Positions 10,868 to 21,159 are shown, counted from the stretch's first letter. The stretch is DNA of 64,000 nucleotides from Deinococcus sp. AB2017081 (GCF_034440735.1 NZ_CP140098.1:3196001-3260000); one strand, 5' to 3'. The notes: generated by a model not told the origin, from the sequence alone. Translations and numbers: made by a program.

Positions 10868-11348
10868 CGTGGGAATCAGTATGGTTCTGCACTTCTCGTA
10901 ATCTGAGCGTCGTGCGGATCGTCACAGCGAAGTCCTGAAAGCCGGACGCCTCGAATTCCATCAGCCACGTTCCCTCGAATATCACCGGCAAGCCGTGCTC
11001 GGTCAACGTCCCGAAAGTGATGCGGGTGATGTCCACCGGGTTATGCGCGCCAACGAAGTAGACCGAACCGTCAATGTAGCCGGGTTCCGGGTTGACAGGG
11101 AAGGTGAAGGTCTGTCCCGCCAGCACATCCAGGTTCAGACTGGGCAGATCGATGAAGTCCAGTCGCAGGGGGGATTCGAAGGTCAGCGGTTCATAGTCTT
11201 CTGACGCCTCGTCGTTATTGGGGTTGGGCAGTTCGAACGGCGCGAAGTGCACCTCGCAGTTCGCAGTGTGGCGGCCTTCCAGTTGAGGGCCCTGGAAGAG
11301 CTCGGCGTACAGCGGTCGTAATTGATCAACGGGGAAAACAGCGTCCAT
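10860..11348 (-). CDS. Unrecognised 162-aa protein in the MoxR cluster
   Basis: Not recognised. It is acidic, without a signal peptide or membrane segment, and rich in alternating hydrophobic strands (for example LRLDFIDLPSL, QTFTFPVNP, VYFVGAHNPVDITRITFGTL), suggesting a beta-sandwich. Base composition is visibly less GC-rich than its neighbours. It lies 3 nt after the MoxR gene and overlaps DUF5682 by 8 nt, so it is translated with the core genes. It could be an accessory substrate, an adaptor or an inhibitor. Not a usual member of such clusters as far as I know. Confidence 0.75.
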   Translation of the reverse strand: MDAVFPVDQLRPLYAELFQGPQLEGRHTANCEVHFAPFELPNPNNDEASEDYEPLTFESPLRLDFIDLPSLNLDVLAGQTFTFPVNPEPGYIDGSVYFVGAHNPVDITRITFGTLTEHGLPVIFEGTWLMEFEASGFQDFAVTIRTTLRLREVQNHTDSHDG

Positions 11349-11351
11349 GAC

Positions 11352-12443
11352 TCAACTCACCGCCCGGCAGGCTTTATAGAAATCCTTCCAGTCGTCGCGT
11401 TTCTTGGCAACGGTTTCGAGGTATTCGCGCCAGATGACGGCGTCCTGCACGGGGTCTTTCACGACGGCTCCGACGAGGCTGGCGGCGACGTCGTGGGCGG
11501 TCAGGTGCCCGTTGCCGAAGTGCGCGGCGAGGCTGAGGCCGTGGTTGACGACGCTGATCGCCTCGGCGGTGCTGAGGCTGCCGCTGGGGCTCTTGAGTTT
11601 CGTCTTGCCGTCCTCGGTGGCTCCGGCGCGGAGTTCGCGGAACACGGTGACGATCCGCCGGACTTCCTCCAGCGCGGGGGGCGGGGCGGGGATGTGCAGG
11701 TTCGTGGCAAGCTGCGCGACCCGGCTGGTGACGATCCTGACCTCGTCGTCCAGGCTGTCGGGCACGGGCAGGACGACGGTGTTGAAGCGGCGCTTGAGGG
11801 CACTCGACAGGTCGTTCACGCCCTTGTCGCGGTTGTTCGCCGTGGCGATCAGGTTGAAGCCCTGCACGGCCTGCACCTCGGCGTTCAGTTCCGGGATGGG
11901 CAGCGTCTTCTCGGACAGGATGGTGATGAGGGTGTCCTGCACGTCGCTCTGCACGCGCGTCAGTTCCTCCAGCCGGGCGATCTTGCCGGTGCGCATGGCG
12001 CGCACGATGGGACTCTCGACCAGGGCGGCCTCGCTGGGGCCTTCGGCCAGCAGCCGGGCATAGTTCCAGCCGTAGCGGACGCTCTCCTCGCTGGTGCCGG
12101 CGGTGCCCTGCACGAGCAGGGTGCTGGTGCCGCTGATCGCGGCCGACAGGTGCTCGCTGACCCAGCTCTTCGCGGTGCCCGGCACGCCGATCAGCAGCAG
12201 GGCGCGGTCGGTCGCCAGGGTCGCCACGGCGATTTCCATCAGGCGGCGCTCGCCCACGTACTTGGGCGTGATCTCGGTTCCATCCTTCAGTTTCCCGCCC
12301 ATCAGATAGGTCAGCACCGCGTGCGGCGACAGGTTCCAGCGGGGCGGCCGGGGCCGGTCGTCGTGCGCGGCCAGGGCCGACAGCTCGTGCGCGTAGGCCT
12401 GCTCGGCGTGCTGGCGGAGGACCTCAGGGGCGGGGGTGGTCAT
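11352..12443 (-). CDS. MoxR-type AAA+ ATPase
   Basis: 363 aa. The Walker A motif is GVPGTAKS (residues 86-93), sensor 1 is ATANNRD (about 200-206) and the arginine finger lies in LKRRFN (about 217-221). The Walker B position reads IARLEEL (about 155-161), with Glu-Glu in place of the usual Asp-Glu, so hydrolysis may be slow or metal binding altered. MoxR ATPases form hexamers that remodel proteins with a VWA partner, here the protein at 5335-6558. Its start overlaps the LRV-gene stop by 4 nt (ATGA). Confidence 0.93.
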   Translation of the reverse strand: MTTPAPEVLRQHAEQAYAHELSALAAHDDRPRPPRWNLSPHAVLTYLMGGKLKDGTEITPKYVGERRLMEIAVATLATDRALLLIGVPGTAKSWVSEHLSAAISGTSTLLVQGTAGTSEESVRYGWNYARLLAEGPSEAALVESPIVRAMRTGKIARLEELTRVQSDVQDTLITILSEKTLPIPELNAEVQAVQGFNLIATANNRDKGVNDLSSALKRRFNTVVLPVPDSLDDEVRIVTSRVAQLATNLHIPAPPPALEEVRRIVTVFRELRAGATEDGKTKLKSPSGSLSTAEAISVVNHGLSLAAHFGNGHLTAHDVAASLVGAVVKDPVQDAVIWREYLETVAKKRDDWKDFYKACRAVS

Positions 12444-13291
12444 GGGTGGGCTCCTTCCAGAATGGCCTGTGCTTGCGTACGAGCGTCTGCCGAGGTGTCA
12501 CTGCGTAATCGACGGGCTATTTCTATCTTTTCGCTGGGCTCAATATCATTATCGTATTCGCCGGTTCTGAGGTAAAAAGCGAATCTGGCGCGCATGTGCG
12601 GGCTTTCATCTCTTGAAAGAGCTTCGATGACTTGAAGTGTCAAGCTAGCCCTTGATCGCCCTGCTCTTTCCATCAGTCCGAGAGAAGTCTTTCTGCCCAA
12701 GCTGAGGAAATTTAACGCCGAGAATCGCACCTGTGTGTCATTGTCCCGAAGTGCGTTGACACGATGGGCATCGTCGCATTTCCCATTTATCAGCGCTCGC
12801 TCTCTAACCTTCGGATTGGAGTCGGAGAGGAAGACCAGGAGTTGCGCCGGAGTCAGGTACGCATCGCCAGCGACTTCCATCCGAACACCCGGATGTGGAT
12901 CATTCGTAAGACGCTCAAGCAGACCGGGTGGTCTCGGGCTGTACCGCAACGTGGCCGCACGGACGGTAGGCTGACTATGATTCACAAGTGCATCAATGGT
13001 GTCTGACGAGGTGTTTGGATTCATGGCGACGGCCTTGAGCACTTGAAGCGAGTGATCTCGGGCGAGGTCGTCGAGGATGGAGGCAGAGGCAACGGGGTTG
13101 CTCGCGACTGCCCTTCTCGTCGGAATGTCGGCACTCTGAGATAATGTCGCCAGAACCGCTGCTGGGGCACTGGGTACTGAGCCGACGAAGCGTGACAGTT
13201 GCGGATCAAGCGCAGCGATCTCCAGTAGACGTGTGGGCTTCACCCCGGATCTTCTGACCTCCCGTTTCAGCGCCTTCAAGTCCAGCGTCAT
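12440..13291 (-). CDS. LRV-type (variant leucine-rich/HEAT-like) repeat protein
   Basis: 283 aa built of 20-25-residue helical repeats of the form VR/RxAVASNPxxxxxxLxxLARD. Examples are RRAVASNPVASASILDDL, AVAMNPNTSSDTIDALV and VRMEVAGDAYLTPAQLLVFL. This matches variant leucine-rich (LRV) repeats, a solenoid used for protein binding. No iron-sulfur cysteine cluster is visible. Its DNA is clearly more AT-rich than the flanking genes, yet it is coupled by ATGA overlaps at both ends (with DUF5691 upstream and MoxR downstream). The start at 13291 is set by that overlap. Confidence 0.85.
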   Translation of the reverse strand: MTLDLKALKREVRRSGVKPTRLLEIAALDPQLSRFVGSVPSAPAAVLATLSQSADIPTRRAVASNPVASASILDDLARDHSLQVLKAVAMNPNTSSDTIDALVNHSQPTVRAATLRYSPRPPGLLERLTNDPHPGVRMEVAGDAYLTPAQLLVFLSDSNPKVRERALINGKCDDAHRVNALRDNDTQVRFSALNFLSLGRKTSLGLMERAGRSRASLTLQVIEALSRDESPHMRARFAFYLRTGEYDNDIEPSEKIEIARRLRSDTSADARTQAQAILEGAHP

Positions 13292-14769
13292 CCTCTCTCC
13301 TTCCCGAAGTCCGTCCACATCTGCTTTCTCAGTTCCAGGGTGCCCAGCAATTCGGTCAGAGTGCGGTGCGCGTAGTCGGTGGCGTCGGGCGGCAGGGGTG
13401 CGGGGGGCGGCGTGTGGGGGTGCAGGCGCGTGGCGGCGAGGTCGCGGAGCCGCACCCAGCGATAGCCCCAGCCGTAGTCGTAGTGCGCGCTCTGGACGCT
13501 GCCTTGCAGTGCGTCCAGCAGGGCTTCCCCCAGTTCCGGGGGCCATGGGCCGGGCTGCGGGCCCAGCAGGGCGAGCAGGCGCTCTGGGTCGCCGGGGCGC
13601 AGGGCGTGCCGCTGGGCGGCGGCCAGGGTCTCGGGCGGGCCGAGGTGCAGCAGGGTGGGGTCGTCGGGCTGGTGCGGGAGGAGGGCGGTGGCCAGCGCGG
13701 CGTGCCGGGTGGCAGCGGCGTTCGCGGCCAGCGCTTGCAGGTAATCGTGCTCCCGGGCAATAGTCGCCAGCGCGGCGGGCGGGATGTCCAGAGCGCGGAG
13801 CAGGGCGTCCGGGTATGTATGCACCAGAAGGTGACCGAGGAGCGCTATGGCGCTCATGGCGTCCTTGCCGGTGGGGTCGGGCAGCCCGTCGCGGACGGCG
13901 TGCTCGTCGGGGCCGGTGGGCCGGGTCAGGGTCGTGGGGGTCTCCCCCTTGAGCCGCCCCAGCAGTCCCGGCTTGCCGAGCTGCACGAGGGCGGCGAAGC
14001 GGGCGGCGTTCCGGGCGTTCTGCGCGCTGCGTTCCAGACGGTGCAGGGCGGCGCGGGCCAGGGTGCGGACGTCCTCGCTGCGGTCGGTGGTGAGGGTGTC
14101 CAGCAGCGGTTCGAGCGCGTGGTCGTCCGGTGTGAGGGTGTCCAGCAGGGCCCCCAGGAGGCGCTTGCGGCTGCCGGCGCGTTCGGTGGGCAGGTGCGCC
14201 GCCAGCAGCTCACGGGCGGCCTGCGGGTCGCGGGCGCGCACCCCGCGCCACAGGGCCTCGCGGCCGGCCTCGGTGGCGTCGTCCCAGGCATCCTCGCCGC
14301 CACCCGGCGTGAAGCGCCACTCGGGGTTGAACCCCGCGAGCCACGCGCCGCGTTCGCCCAGCACGGGGATCAGGAGGGAACGCAGGGAGCCGTCGTGGCG
14401 GGCCGCGTCGAGGAGTTCCGGCAGGCGGGCGGGGGGCGCGCGCCACCCGGCCTGCGCGCACAGCGCCAGCCACTCGGGCAGCAGCGGCGTGCCCAATACG
14501 AGCGGCAGGTGCCGCGCGGCGCGCTCCGGCGCTTCCGGGAGGGTCTCGGGGGGTGCGGGCGCGGGGGGCGCGACGTCGGCGGGATCGGGCGTGCGGCCGG
14601 CGGCGTGCGCTATGGCGTACAGGGCCGCGCGGGCGAGCAGGGTGCCCTCGGCGTCGGGGCGGGTGATGCGGGCGGCGGCCTCACCGAGCGCGCCGGGGCC
14701 GGGGGCGGGCAGCTGGCCGCGCGCCGTGCCGACCAGGGCCAGGGCGAGGAGCTGGTCGTGGTCGCTCAT
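13288..14769 (-). CDS. DUF5691 family protein
   Basis: 493 aa from MSDHDQLLALALVGTARG. The N-terminal LALVGTARGQLP motif and the internal WLAGFNPEWRF, followed by a helical HEAT-like middle and the C-terminal YDYGWGYRWVRLRDLAA, are typical of DUF5691. The protein is predicted soluble and all-helical, suggesting a scaffold. It starts within the SWIM gene's stop (ATGA, 14766-14769) and ends within the LRV start. DUF5691 is regularly found next to SWIM and MoxR genes; its activity is unknown. Confidence 0.88.
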   Translation of the reverse strand: MSDHDQLLALALVGTARGQLPAPGPGALGEAAARITRPDAEGTLLARAALYAIAHAAGRTPDPADVAPPAPAPPETLPEAPERAARHLPLVLGTPLLPEWLALCAQAGWRAPPARLPELLDAARHDGSLRSLLIPVLGERGAWLAGFNPEWRFTPGGGEDAWDDATEAGREALWRGVRARDPQAARELLAAHLPTERAGSRKRLLGALLDTLTPDDHALEPLLDTLTTDRSEDVRTLARAALHRLERSAQNARNAARFAALVQLGKPGLLGRLKGETPTTLTRPTGPDEHAVRDGLPDPTGKDAMSAIALLGHLLVHTYPDALLRALDIPPAALATIAREHDYLQALAANAAATRHAALATALLPHQPDDPTLLHLGPPETLAAAQRHALRPGDPERLLALLGPQPGPWPPELGEALLDALQGSVQSAHYDYGWGYRWVRLRDLAATRLHPHTPPPAPLPPDATDYAHRTLTELLGTLELRKQMWTDFGKERG

Positions 14770-16103
14770 TCGGAGCCCTCCTGACGCAGGGGGAGGAGCG
14801 CCCCACCGTGCAGGACGCTCAGGGGCGTGAGGGCCGCGCCGTCCCACTCGGCGTACACCGGCAGGGGCTGTCCGCCGCCCAGGGCGAGCAGGGTGTACAG
14901 GCTGCGGTCACTGCCCGTGATGGGAAGGCGGCCGGTGCTGTCCTGCGCGTGCCAGGGGTCGCCGGGAATGACGTGCAGGGGGCCGGTCAGGTGCGCGGTG
15001 CGTTCCAGCCACGGGTTCGCGGCGAGGGCTGCACCGTGCCGGTCGAGCAGGGCGTCGAGGGTGACGCTCGGTGGGCGCGGGGCGGGCGGGGTCGCCAGCG
15101 CCTCGCCGCGCAGCAGGGCGCGCTGGGGCACAGCGCCCGGCGCGAAGCACACCTCGGCCCGCACTGTGTGGCCGGGGGGCAGGGCGGGCGGGAAGGGGCG
15201 GCCGCCCGCGGAGAAGTCGAGGAGCAGGGCGGTGTCGTCGCCGCTGACGAGCCACGTGCGCCGGGTGCTGATGGTGTCCTCGACGGTCAGGCCCTGGCCC
15301 ATGACGTTCCACGCGGCGATCACCCCGCCGCCCTCCAGCACGCCGGCGCTGTCGAGCGGGAAGCCCACCGCGGCGCGCAGGTCGGCGTGCTCGGGTTCGC
15401 TCAGGCTGTCCCGACGCGGCCACGCCTCGGTGAGCAGGTGCAGCCGCGCGAGGTGCGCGAGCAGGGCGGCGGGGTCGCCCAGGTGCTCTGGAATCTGCCG
15501 CACGAGCCGCGCCGCGCCGGGAGCCTGGGCGTCGACCAGCCGGGCCGCCTGCGTGTCCCAGTCCGTGTACGGCCGTGCCGGGGCCTGGGCGAGGCCGTCG
15601 CGCACGAGGTCGTGCAGGAAGGTCTGAAGGGAGTCCAGCCCCCCAGTGACCTTCTTCTCGCGCGCCGCGCGCCGCTTCGCCTGGGCGGCGGGGTCGGGGC
15701 CGGCCTTCCCCCCGGCCGGCGTCTTCTCGCCTTCCGCCTTCTGCCGTTCACCTTCAGCCCGCGCCGCCCGGCCGTCCAGCCACGTCTGGAGGCTCTCGGG
15801 CGGCGGGGCCGCACCGAAGTCGTCGGGGTGCGTGGCGCGCAGCAGCAGCAGCGCCAGCGCATGCTTGCACGGGAACTTGCGGCTGGGGCAGGAACACTTC
15901 CCGACCGGGCCACTCAGATCCACGCCGGTCAGGTAGGGATCCTTGCCACTACCCTGGCACTCGCCCCACACGCTGCCTGCAGGAGCGTTGAGGTTCCGCC
16001 ATTTGCCCGGCGTGGCGAGCTTGCGGGCATTGGCGGCGCTCCCGCTGTCCGGGGCGAGGGCGAGGATGGCATCTGGGGTCAGGGGGGCGGGGGTCACGGT
16101 CAT
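14766..16103 (-). CDS. SWIM zinc-finger protein, first gene of the MoxR/VWA cluster
   Basis: 445 aa. The SWIM finger lies at residues 70-81 with ligands C70, C72, C79 and H81 (CSCPSRKFPCKH). SWIM domains bind DNA or proteins. The preceding GKWRNLNAPAGSVWGECQGSG is typical of the family paired with DUF5691. The middle is charged and Lys/Arg/Ala-rich. Start ATG 16103 has GAAGGA 7 nt upstream. A 7-bp palindrome lies just upstream at 16123-16141, so the cluster is probably regulated as a unit from here. Confidence 0.9.
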   Translation of the reverse strand: MTVTPAPLTPDAILALAPDSGSAANARKLATPGKWRNLNAPAGSVWGECQGSGKDPYLTGVDLSGPVGKCSCPSRKFPCKHALALLLLRATHPDDFGAAPPPESLQTWLDGRAARAEGERQKAEGEKTPAGGKAGPDPAAQAKRRAAREKKVTGGLDSLQTFLHDLVRDGLAQAPARPYTDWDTQAARLVDAQAPGAARLVRQIPEHLGDPAALLAHLARLHLLTEAWPRRDSLSEPEHADLRAAVGFPLDSAGVLEGGGVIAAWNVMGQGLTVEDTISTRRTWLVSGDDTALLLDFSAGGRPFPPALPPGHTVRAEVCFAPGAVPQRALLRGEALATPPAPRPPSVTLDALLDRHGAALAANPWLERTAHLTGPLHVIPGDPWHAQDSTGRLPITGSDRSLYTLLALGGGQPLPVYAEWDGAALTPLSVLHGGALLPLRQEGSE

Positions 16104-16122
16104 CGTTAAATCCTTCGATCAA

Positions 16123-16141
16123 ATTACGCTATTGGCGTAAT
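16123..16141. promoter_or_regulatory. Palindromic operator upstream of the SWIM-MoxR-VWA cluster
   Basis: Perfect inverted repeat ATTACGC-tattg-GCGTAAT in an AT-rich patch 20 bp before the first gene. On the minus strand it overlaps a possible promoter, TTACAT (16145-16140) spaced 16 nt from TTTGAT. The symmetry suggests a dimeric repressor site. No regulator gene is adjacent. Confidence 0.6.
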
Positions 16142-16200
16142 GTAACGGATTCACACTCGCCGCGCAAGCCCAGGTTACCCGGAACGGCGCAGAGGGCACA

Positions 16201-16272
16201 CAGCAGAGAGCAGAGGGCTGAACATCTCTCGCTCTCTGCTCTCTGCTCTCTGCTGTCTACTCTCTGCCGTCT
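16201..16272. repeat. Degenerate 7-bp tandem array with inverted copy, after adk
   Basis: Six head-to-tail heptamers from 16231 (three exact GCTCTCT, then GCTGTCT, ACTCTCT, GCCGTCT) end next to the adk stop. A perfect 15-bp inverted copy (16201-16215 with 16241-16255) allows a strong hairpin. It may act as a 3'-end structure for adk, or be a slippage-prone simple repeat. Confidence 0.75.
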
Positions 16273-16274
16273 GC

Positions 16275-16868
16275 CTACTTCATGCCCCCCACGATCCGGC
16301 CGTACACCTCGTCCATGCCGCCCACACCGTCCACCCGGTACAGGTGCCCGCGCGCCGCGTAGTAGTCGATCAGGGGCTGGGTCTGCTCGCGGTAGATGTC
16401 CTGACGGTGCCGGGCGACCTCCTCGGTGTCGTCGCTGCGAACCGCGTGACCGGCTGCCTGCGCCTGTCGCCCACGCTCCACGATCCGCGAGATCAGCACC
16501 TCGTCGGGCACCTCCAGCAGCGGCACGGCGTTCACAGGCGCGCCGAGTTCCTCCAGCAGCGTGTCCAGGCCCTCGGCCTGCGGCAGTGTGCGCGGGAACC
16601 CGTCGAAGATGACGCGGACCGTGTCCATCCCGGCCAGCGTGTCACCGATCAGAGCGAGCAGGATGTCGTCCGGCACCAGCTTGCCGGCATCCAGAATGGG
16701 GCGCACCTGCTGGCCCAGCTCGGTGTCCCGTTTCACGTGGTCGCGCAGGATGTCGCCGGTGCTGATCTTGGTCAGGCCCTGCTCGGCGGCCAGCCGCTCG
16801 GCCTGCGTGCCCTTGCCGGCGCCGGGCGGCCCGAGAAACACCACGACCTTGTTCTCCTTCTGAGTCAC
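16275..16868 (-). CDS. adk: Adenylate kinase
   Basis: 197 aa. Catalyses ATP + AMP to 2 ADP in the cytosol. The P-loop GPPGAGKGTQAERLA is at about residues 13-27. The AMP-binding STGDILRDHVK and FDGFPRTLPQAEGL are present. The LID is the short, zinc-free form (VERGRQAQAAGHAVRSDD), followed by RHRQDIYREQTQPLIDYY. It is the last gene of the spc-type block, but a terminator lies between secY and adk, so it may also have its own promoter. Confidence 0.97.
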   Translation of the reverse strand: MTQKENKVVVFLGPPGAGKGTQAERLAAEQGLTKISTGDILRDHVKRDTELGQQVRPILDAGKLVPDDILLALIGDTLAGMDTVRVIFDGFPRTLPQAEGLDTLLEELGAPVNAVPLLEVPDEVLISRIVERGRQAQAAGHAVRSDDTEEVARHRQDIYREQTQPLIDYYAARGHLYRVDGVGGMDEVYGRIVGGMK

Positions 16869-16963
16869 TGTTCCCTCCGTTCGGTGTTCAGCATAGTGTG
16901 CCCGTGGTTGGATTCCCGCCCCCTGCCCAGTCCTGTTCCCGCTGGGGTGACGTCGGGGTGGAG

Positions 16964-16993
16964 CAAAAACCGCCCCCAGGCATGGGAGCGGTG
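16964..16993 (-). terminator. Rho-independent terminator after secY
   Basis: On the minus strand, an ACCGC-x-CCC / GGG-x-GCGGT stem with one bulge pair is followed directly by five Ts. It lies 18 nt past the secY stop, which would limit read-through into adk. Confidence 0.75.
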
Positions 16994-17010
16994 GCGAACA
17001 GCAGCAGCCT

Positions 17011-18335
<1,325 letters not shown>

Positions 18336-18336
<1 letters not shown>

Positions 18337-18806
18337 TACTCCGCCTTCTCGGCGCTTTCGGTGTTGCCCGCGGGCAGGATGACGCTGCCCCCGGCGGCCT
18401 CGATGGCCTTGATGGCGGACGCGCTCGCGGCGTCCACGTGCACGGTCACGGCACGCTTGATCTCACCGCTGGCGAGCAGCTTCACGGGCCAGTTCTTGCG
18501 GCGCACCAGGCCGGCGATCTCCAGCACATTGCGGTCGAAGACGTTGCCCTCGACCTCGATGCCGTCGAGCTGCGACAGCTTGATGATCTCGTAGGTGGTG
18601 CCGACGTTGTTGAAGCCGCGCTTGGGGAGCCTCGCGATCAGGCGGCTGCGGCCACCCTCGAAGAACTGTCCCTTGCCCGCGCCGCTGCGCGACTTCTGAC
18701 CCTTGTGACCACGGCCGGCGGTCTTGTCGGTGCCGCCGGGGCCACGGCCCACGCGCTTGCGGTTCTTGCGGCTGCCCGGTGAGGGCTGCAGTTCGTGCAG
18801 TTTCAT
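18336..18806 (-). CDS. rplO: 50S ribosomal protein L15
   Basis: 156 aa. [25 protein letters not shown] is the conserved glycine/arginine-rich N-terminal extension that threads into 23S rRNA. The C-terminal domain ([14 protein letters not shown] to SVILPAGN) is globular. It overlaps rpmD by 4 nt (ATGA) and secY by 1 nt. Confidence 0.97.
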
Positions 18807-18979
18807 TCGTGCACCTCCAGCAGGTGCTTGACGGTGTTCACCATCCCGCGCAGGGCGGGGGTGTCGGCGACTTCTTTGGTGTCACCGATCTTGTGCAGGC
18901 CCAGCGACTTGACGGTCTGCACCTGGTTGCCCGGGCGGCCGATGACGCTGCGCTTGAGGGTAATTTTCAGGGTCGCCAT
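18803..18979 (-). CDS. rpmD: 50S ribosomal protein L30
   Basis: A 58-aa gene: it starts [19 protein letters not shown], has the conserved [25 protein letters not shown] core, and ends KHLLEVHE. L30 binds 23S and 5S rRNA regions of the large subunit. It overlaps rpsE by 1 nt (TAATG) and rplO by 4 nt (ATGA). Confidence 0.96.
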   Translation of the reverse strand: MATLKITLKRSVIGRPGNQVQTVKSLGLHKIGDTKEVADTPALRGMVNTVKHLLEVHE

Positions 18980-19497
18980 TACACGCCTCCGGTCTCGCCC
19001 CGCAGCGCGCGAACCTGCTTCGCGGTACGGAGGTTCTTCAGGCCGTCGAACACGGCGTAGGCCACGTTCACCTTGTTGCGGCTGCCGAGTTCCTTGGACA
19101 GCATGTTCGTGATACCCGCCAGTTCCGCGATCGAGCGGGGCACGGTGCCCGCGATCACGCCCGTACCGGGGCCGGCGGGCTTCAGGAGCACGCGGCTGGT
19201 GCTGTTCTCACCCACGATGTCGTGGGGGATCGTGCCGTTTTCCACGGGCACCATGATCATGTTCTTGCGGGCAATGCTCTTGGCCTTCTCGATGGCCACC
19301 GGCACTTCCTTGGCCTTACCAATGCCCATGCCCACGCGGCCGTTGCGGTCGCCGAGGATCACGAGGGCCGCGAAACGGAAGCGGCGGCCGCCCTGGTAGG
19401 TCTTGGACGTACGGTTCACGAACAGCATCTTCTCTTCGAATTCGCTGGTCTCGCGCTCCGCATTGCGGTCGTTGCGTCGGTTAAAAGTCAAGGCCAC
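18979..19497 (-). CDS. rpsE: 30S ribosomal protein S5
   Basis: 172 aa. S5 lies at the mRNA entry channel and affects decoding fidelity and spectinomycin response. The double-stranded RNA-binding fold ([21 protein letters not shown]) and the C-terminal domain ([19 protein letters not shown]) are present. It overlaps rplR by 17 nt. Confidence 0.97.
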   Translation of the reverse strand: MALTFNRRNDRNAERETSEFEEKMLFVNRTSKTYQGGRRFRFAALVILGDRNGRVGMGIGKAKEVPVAIEKAKSIARKNMIMVPVENGTIPHDIVGENSTSRVLLKPAGPGTGVIAGTVPRSIAELAGITNMLSKELGSRNKVNVAYAVFDGLKNLRTAKQVRALRGETGGV

Positions 19498-19818
19498 CCT
19501 CCCGCGCCGCGTCTGCGAGCGCCTTCACGCGTCCGTGGTAGCGGTACGAGCCACGGTCGAAAACCACCTTCTTGACGCCCCTGGAGAGCGCCACCTCGGC
19601 GAGGGCCTTGCCCACGGCGGCGGCAGTGTCGGTCTTGGTGCCCGTCTTGACGGCGGCGCTGTTGGCCGCAGCAACGGTGACACCCTTGCTGTCGTCGATG
19701 ATCTGGGCGTAGATGTGCTTGCTGGAGCGGTACACGCTCAGGCGCAGCCGCTCGCCGGCGGCGGTGCGAACCTTGCGGCGGGCGCGCAGCTTGCGGCGGA
19801 TCATGGTCTGGGTCGCCA

Positions 19819-19819
<1 letters not shown>
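19481..19819 (-). CDS. rplR: 50S ribosomal protein L18
   Basis: 112 aa. L18 binds 5S rRNA with L5 and anchors it to the large subunit. The basic N-terminus [20 protein letters not shown], the [12 protein letters not shown] strand and the C-terminal [19 protein letters not shown] are typical. It overlaps rplF by 1 nt and rpsE by 17 nt. Confidence 0.97.
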
Positions 19820-20376
<557 letters not shown>

Positions 20377-20485
20377 CGTGTGTCCTCCTTGAGTCCTTAA
20401 GTCGACACCGGGAAGGTGTCGCGGTCAGGTCTAGTGTCCTGGCGCGGGGACGAACCCGTGCCGTACTGCTCGCTGGGTGCGTCCG
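20377..20485 (-). other. rpsH-rplF intergenic hairpins
   Basis: 109 nt between rpsH and rplF. A perfect 7-bp hairpin (CGACACC/GGTGTCG, 20403-20421) and a weaker one near 20455-20475 are present. No clear promoter or U-run is seen. It is likely a processing or translation-tuning region. Confidence 0.35.
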
Positions 20486-20887
<402 letters not shown>

Positions 20888-21111
20888 GTGTCTCCTCCAG
20901 GGGCGCGGTCTTGCGAGTCACTGCCCCGGCAGGTGTGGCCGGTTCCGATCTGGGGCCGGTCACGGGTCTCCCCTGTGGAATGCCTGGCGGACAAACTCCG
21001 CCGATTCTTCTCTTGGGTCGGGAATCCGCCACTGGACGATCACCACCCAAAGCTGGGCAGTTCGTATCCAGGGGGCACAGCACGATCACCGCACAAGTGC
21101 GGCAAGAACGG
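20888..21111 (-). promoter_or_regulatory. Long 5' leader of rpsH
   Basis: About 224 nt separate the predicted promoter from rpsH with no credible gene. A perfect 6-bp hairpin (CCGCAC-aa-GTGCGG) sits about 20 nt after the -10 box, near the 5' end of the transcript, and GGAGGAGACAC precedes the start. A leader this long before rpsH may hold an r-protein binding site, but no known motif was recognised. Confidence 0.35.
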
Positions 21112-21141
21112 AGTGTAGCAGATCAGGGGGCCAGCGGGCAA
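21112..21141 (-). promoter_or_regulatory. Promoter of the rpsH block
   Basis: On the minus strand, TTGCCC (21141-21136) and TACACT (21117-21112) are spaced 18 nt, with an extended TGC before the -10. It lies just upstream of the rpsH leader and downstream of the comB stop. Confidence 0.6.
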
Positions 21142-21159
21142 TCGTGGGGCCTGGCCGGT

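Noticed and set aside
16231..16272. Heptamer tandem units considered as a CRISPR array
   Set aside because: Units are adjacent with no spacers and far too short. No cas genes are present.
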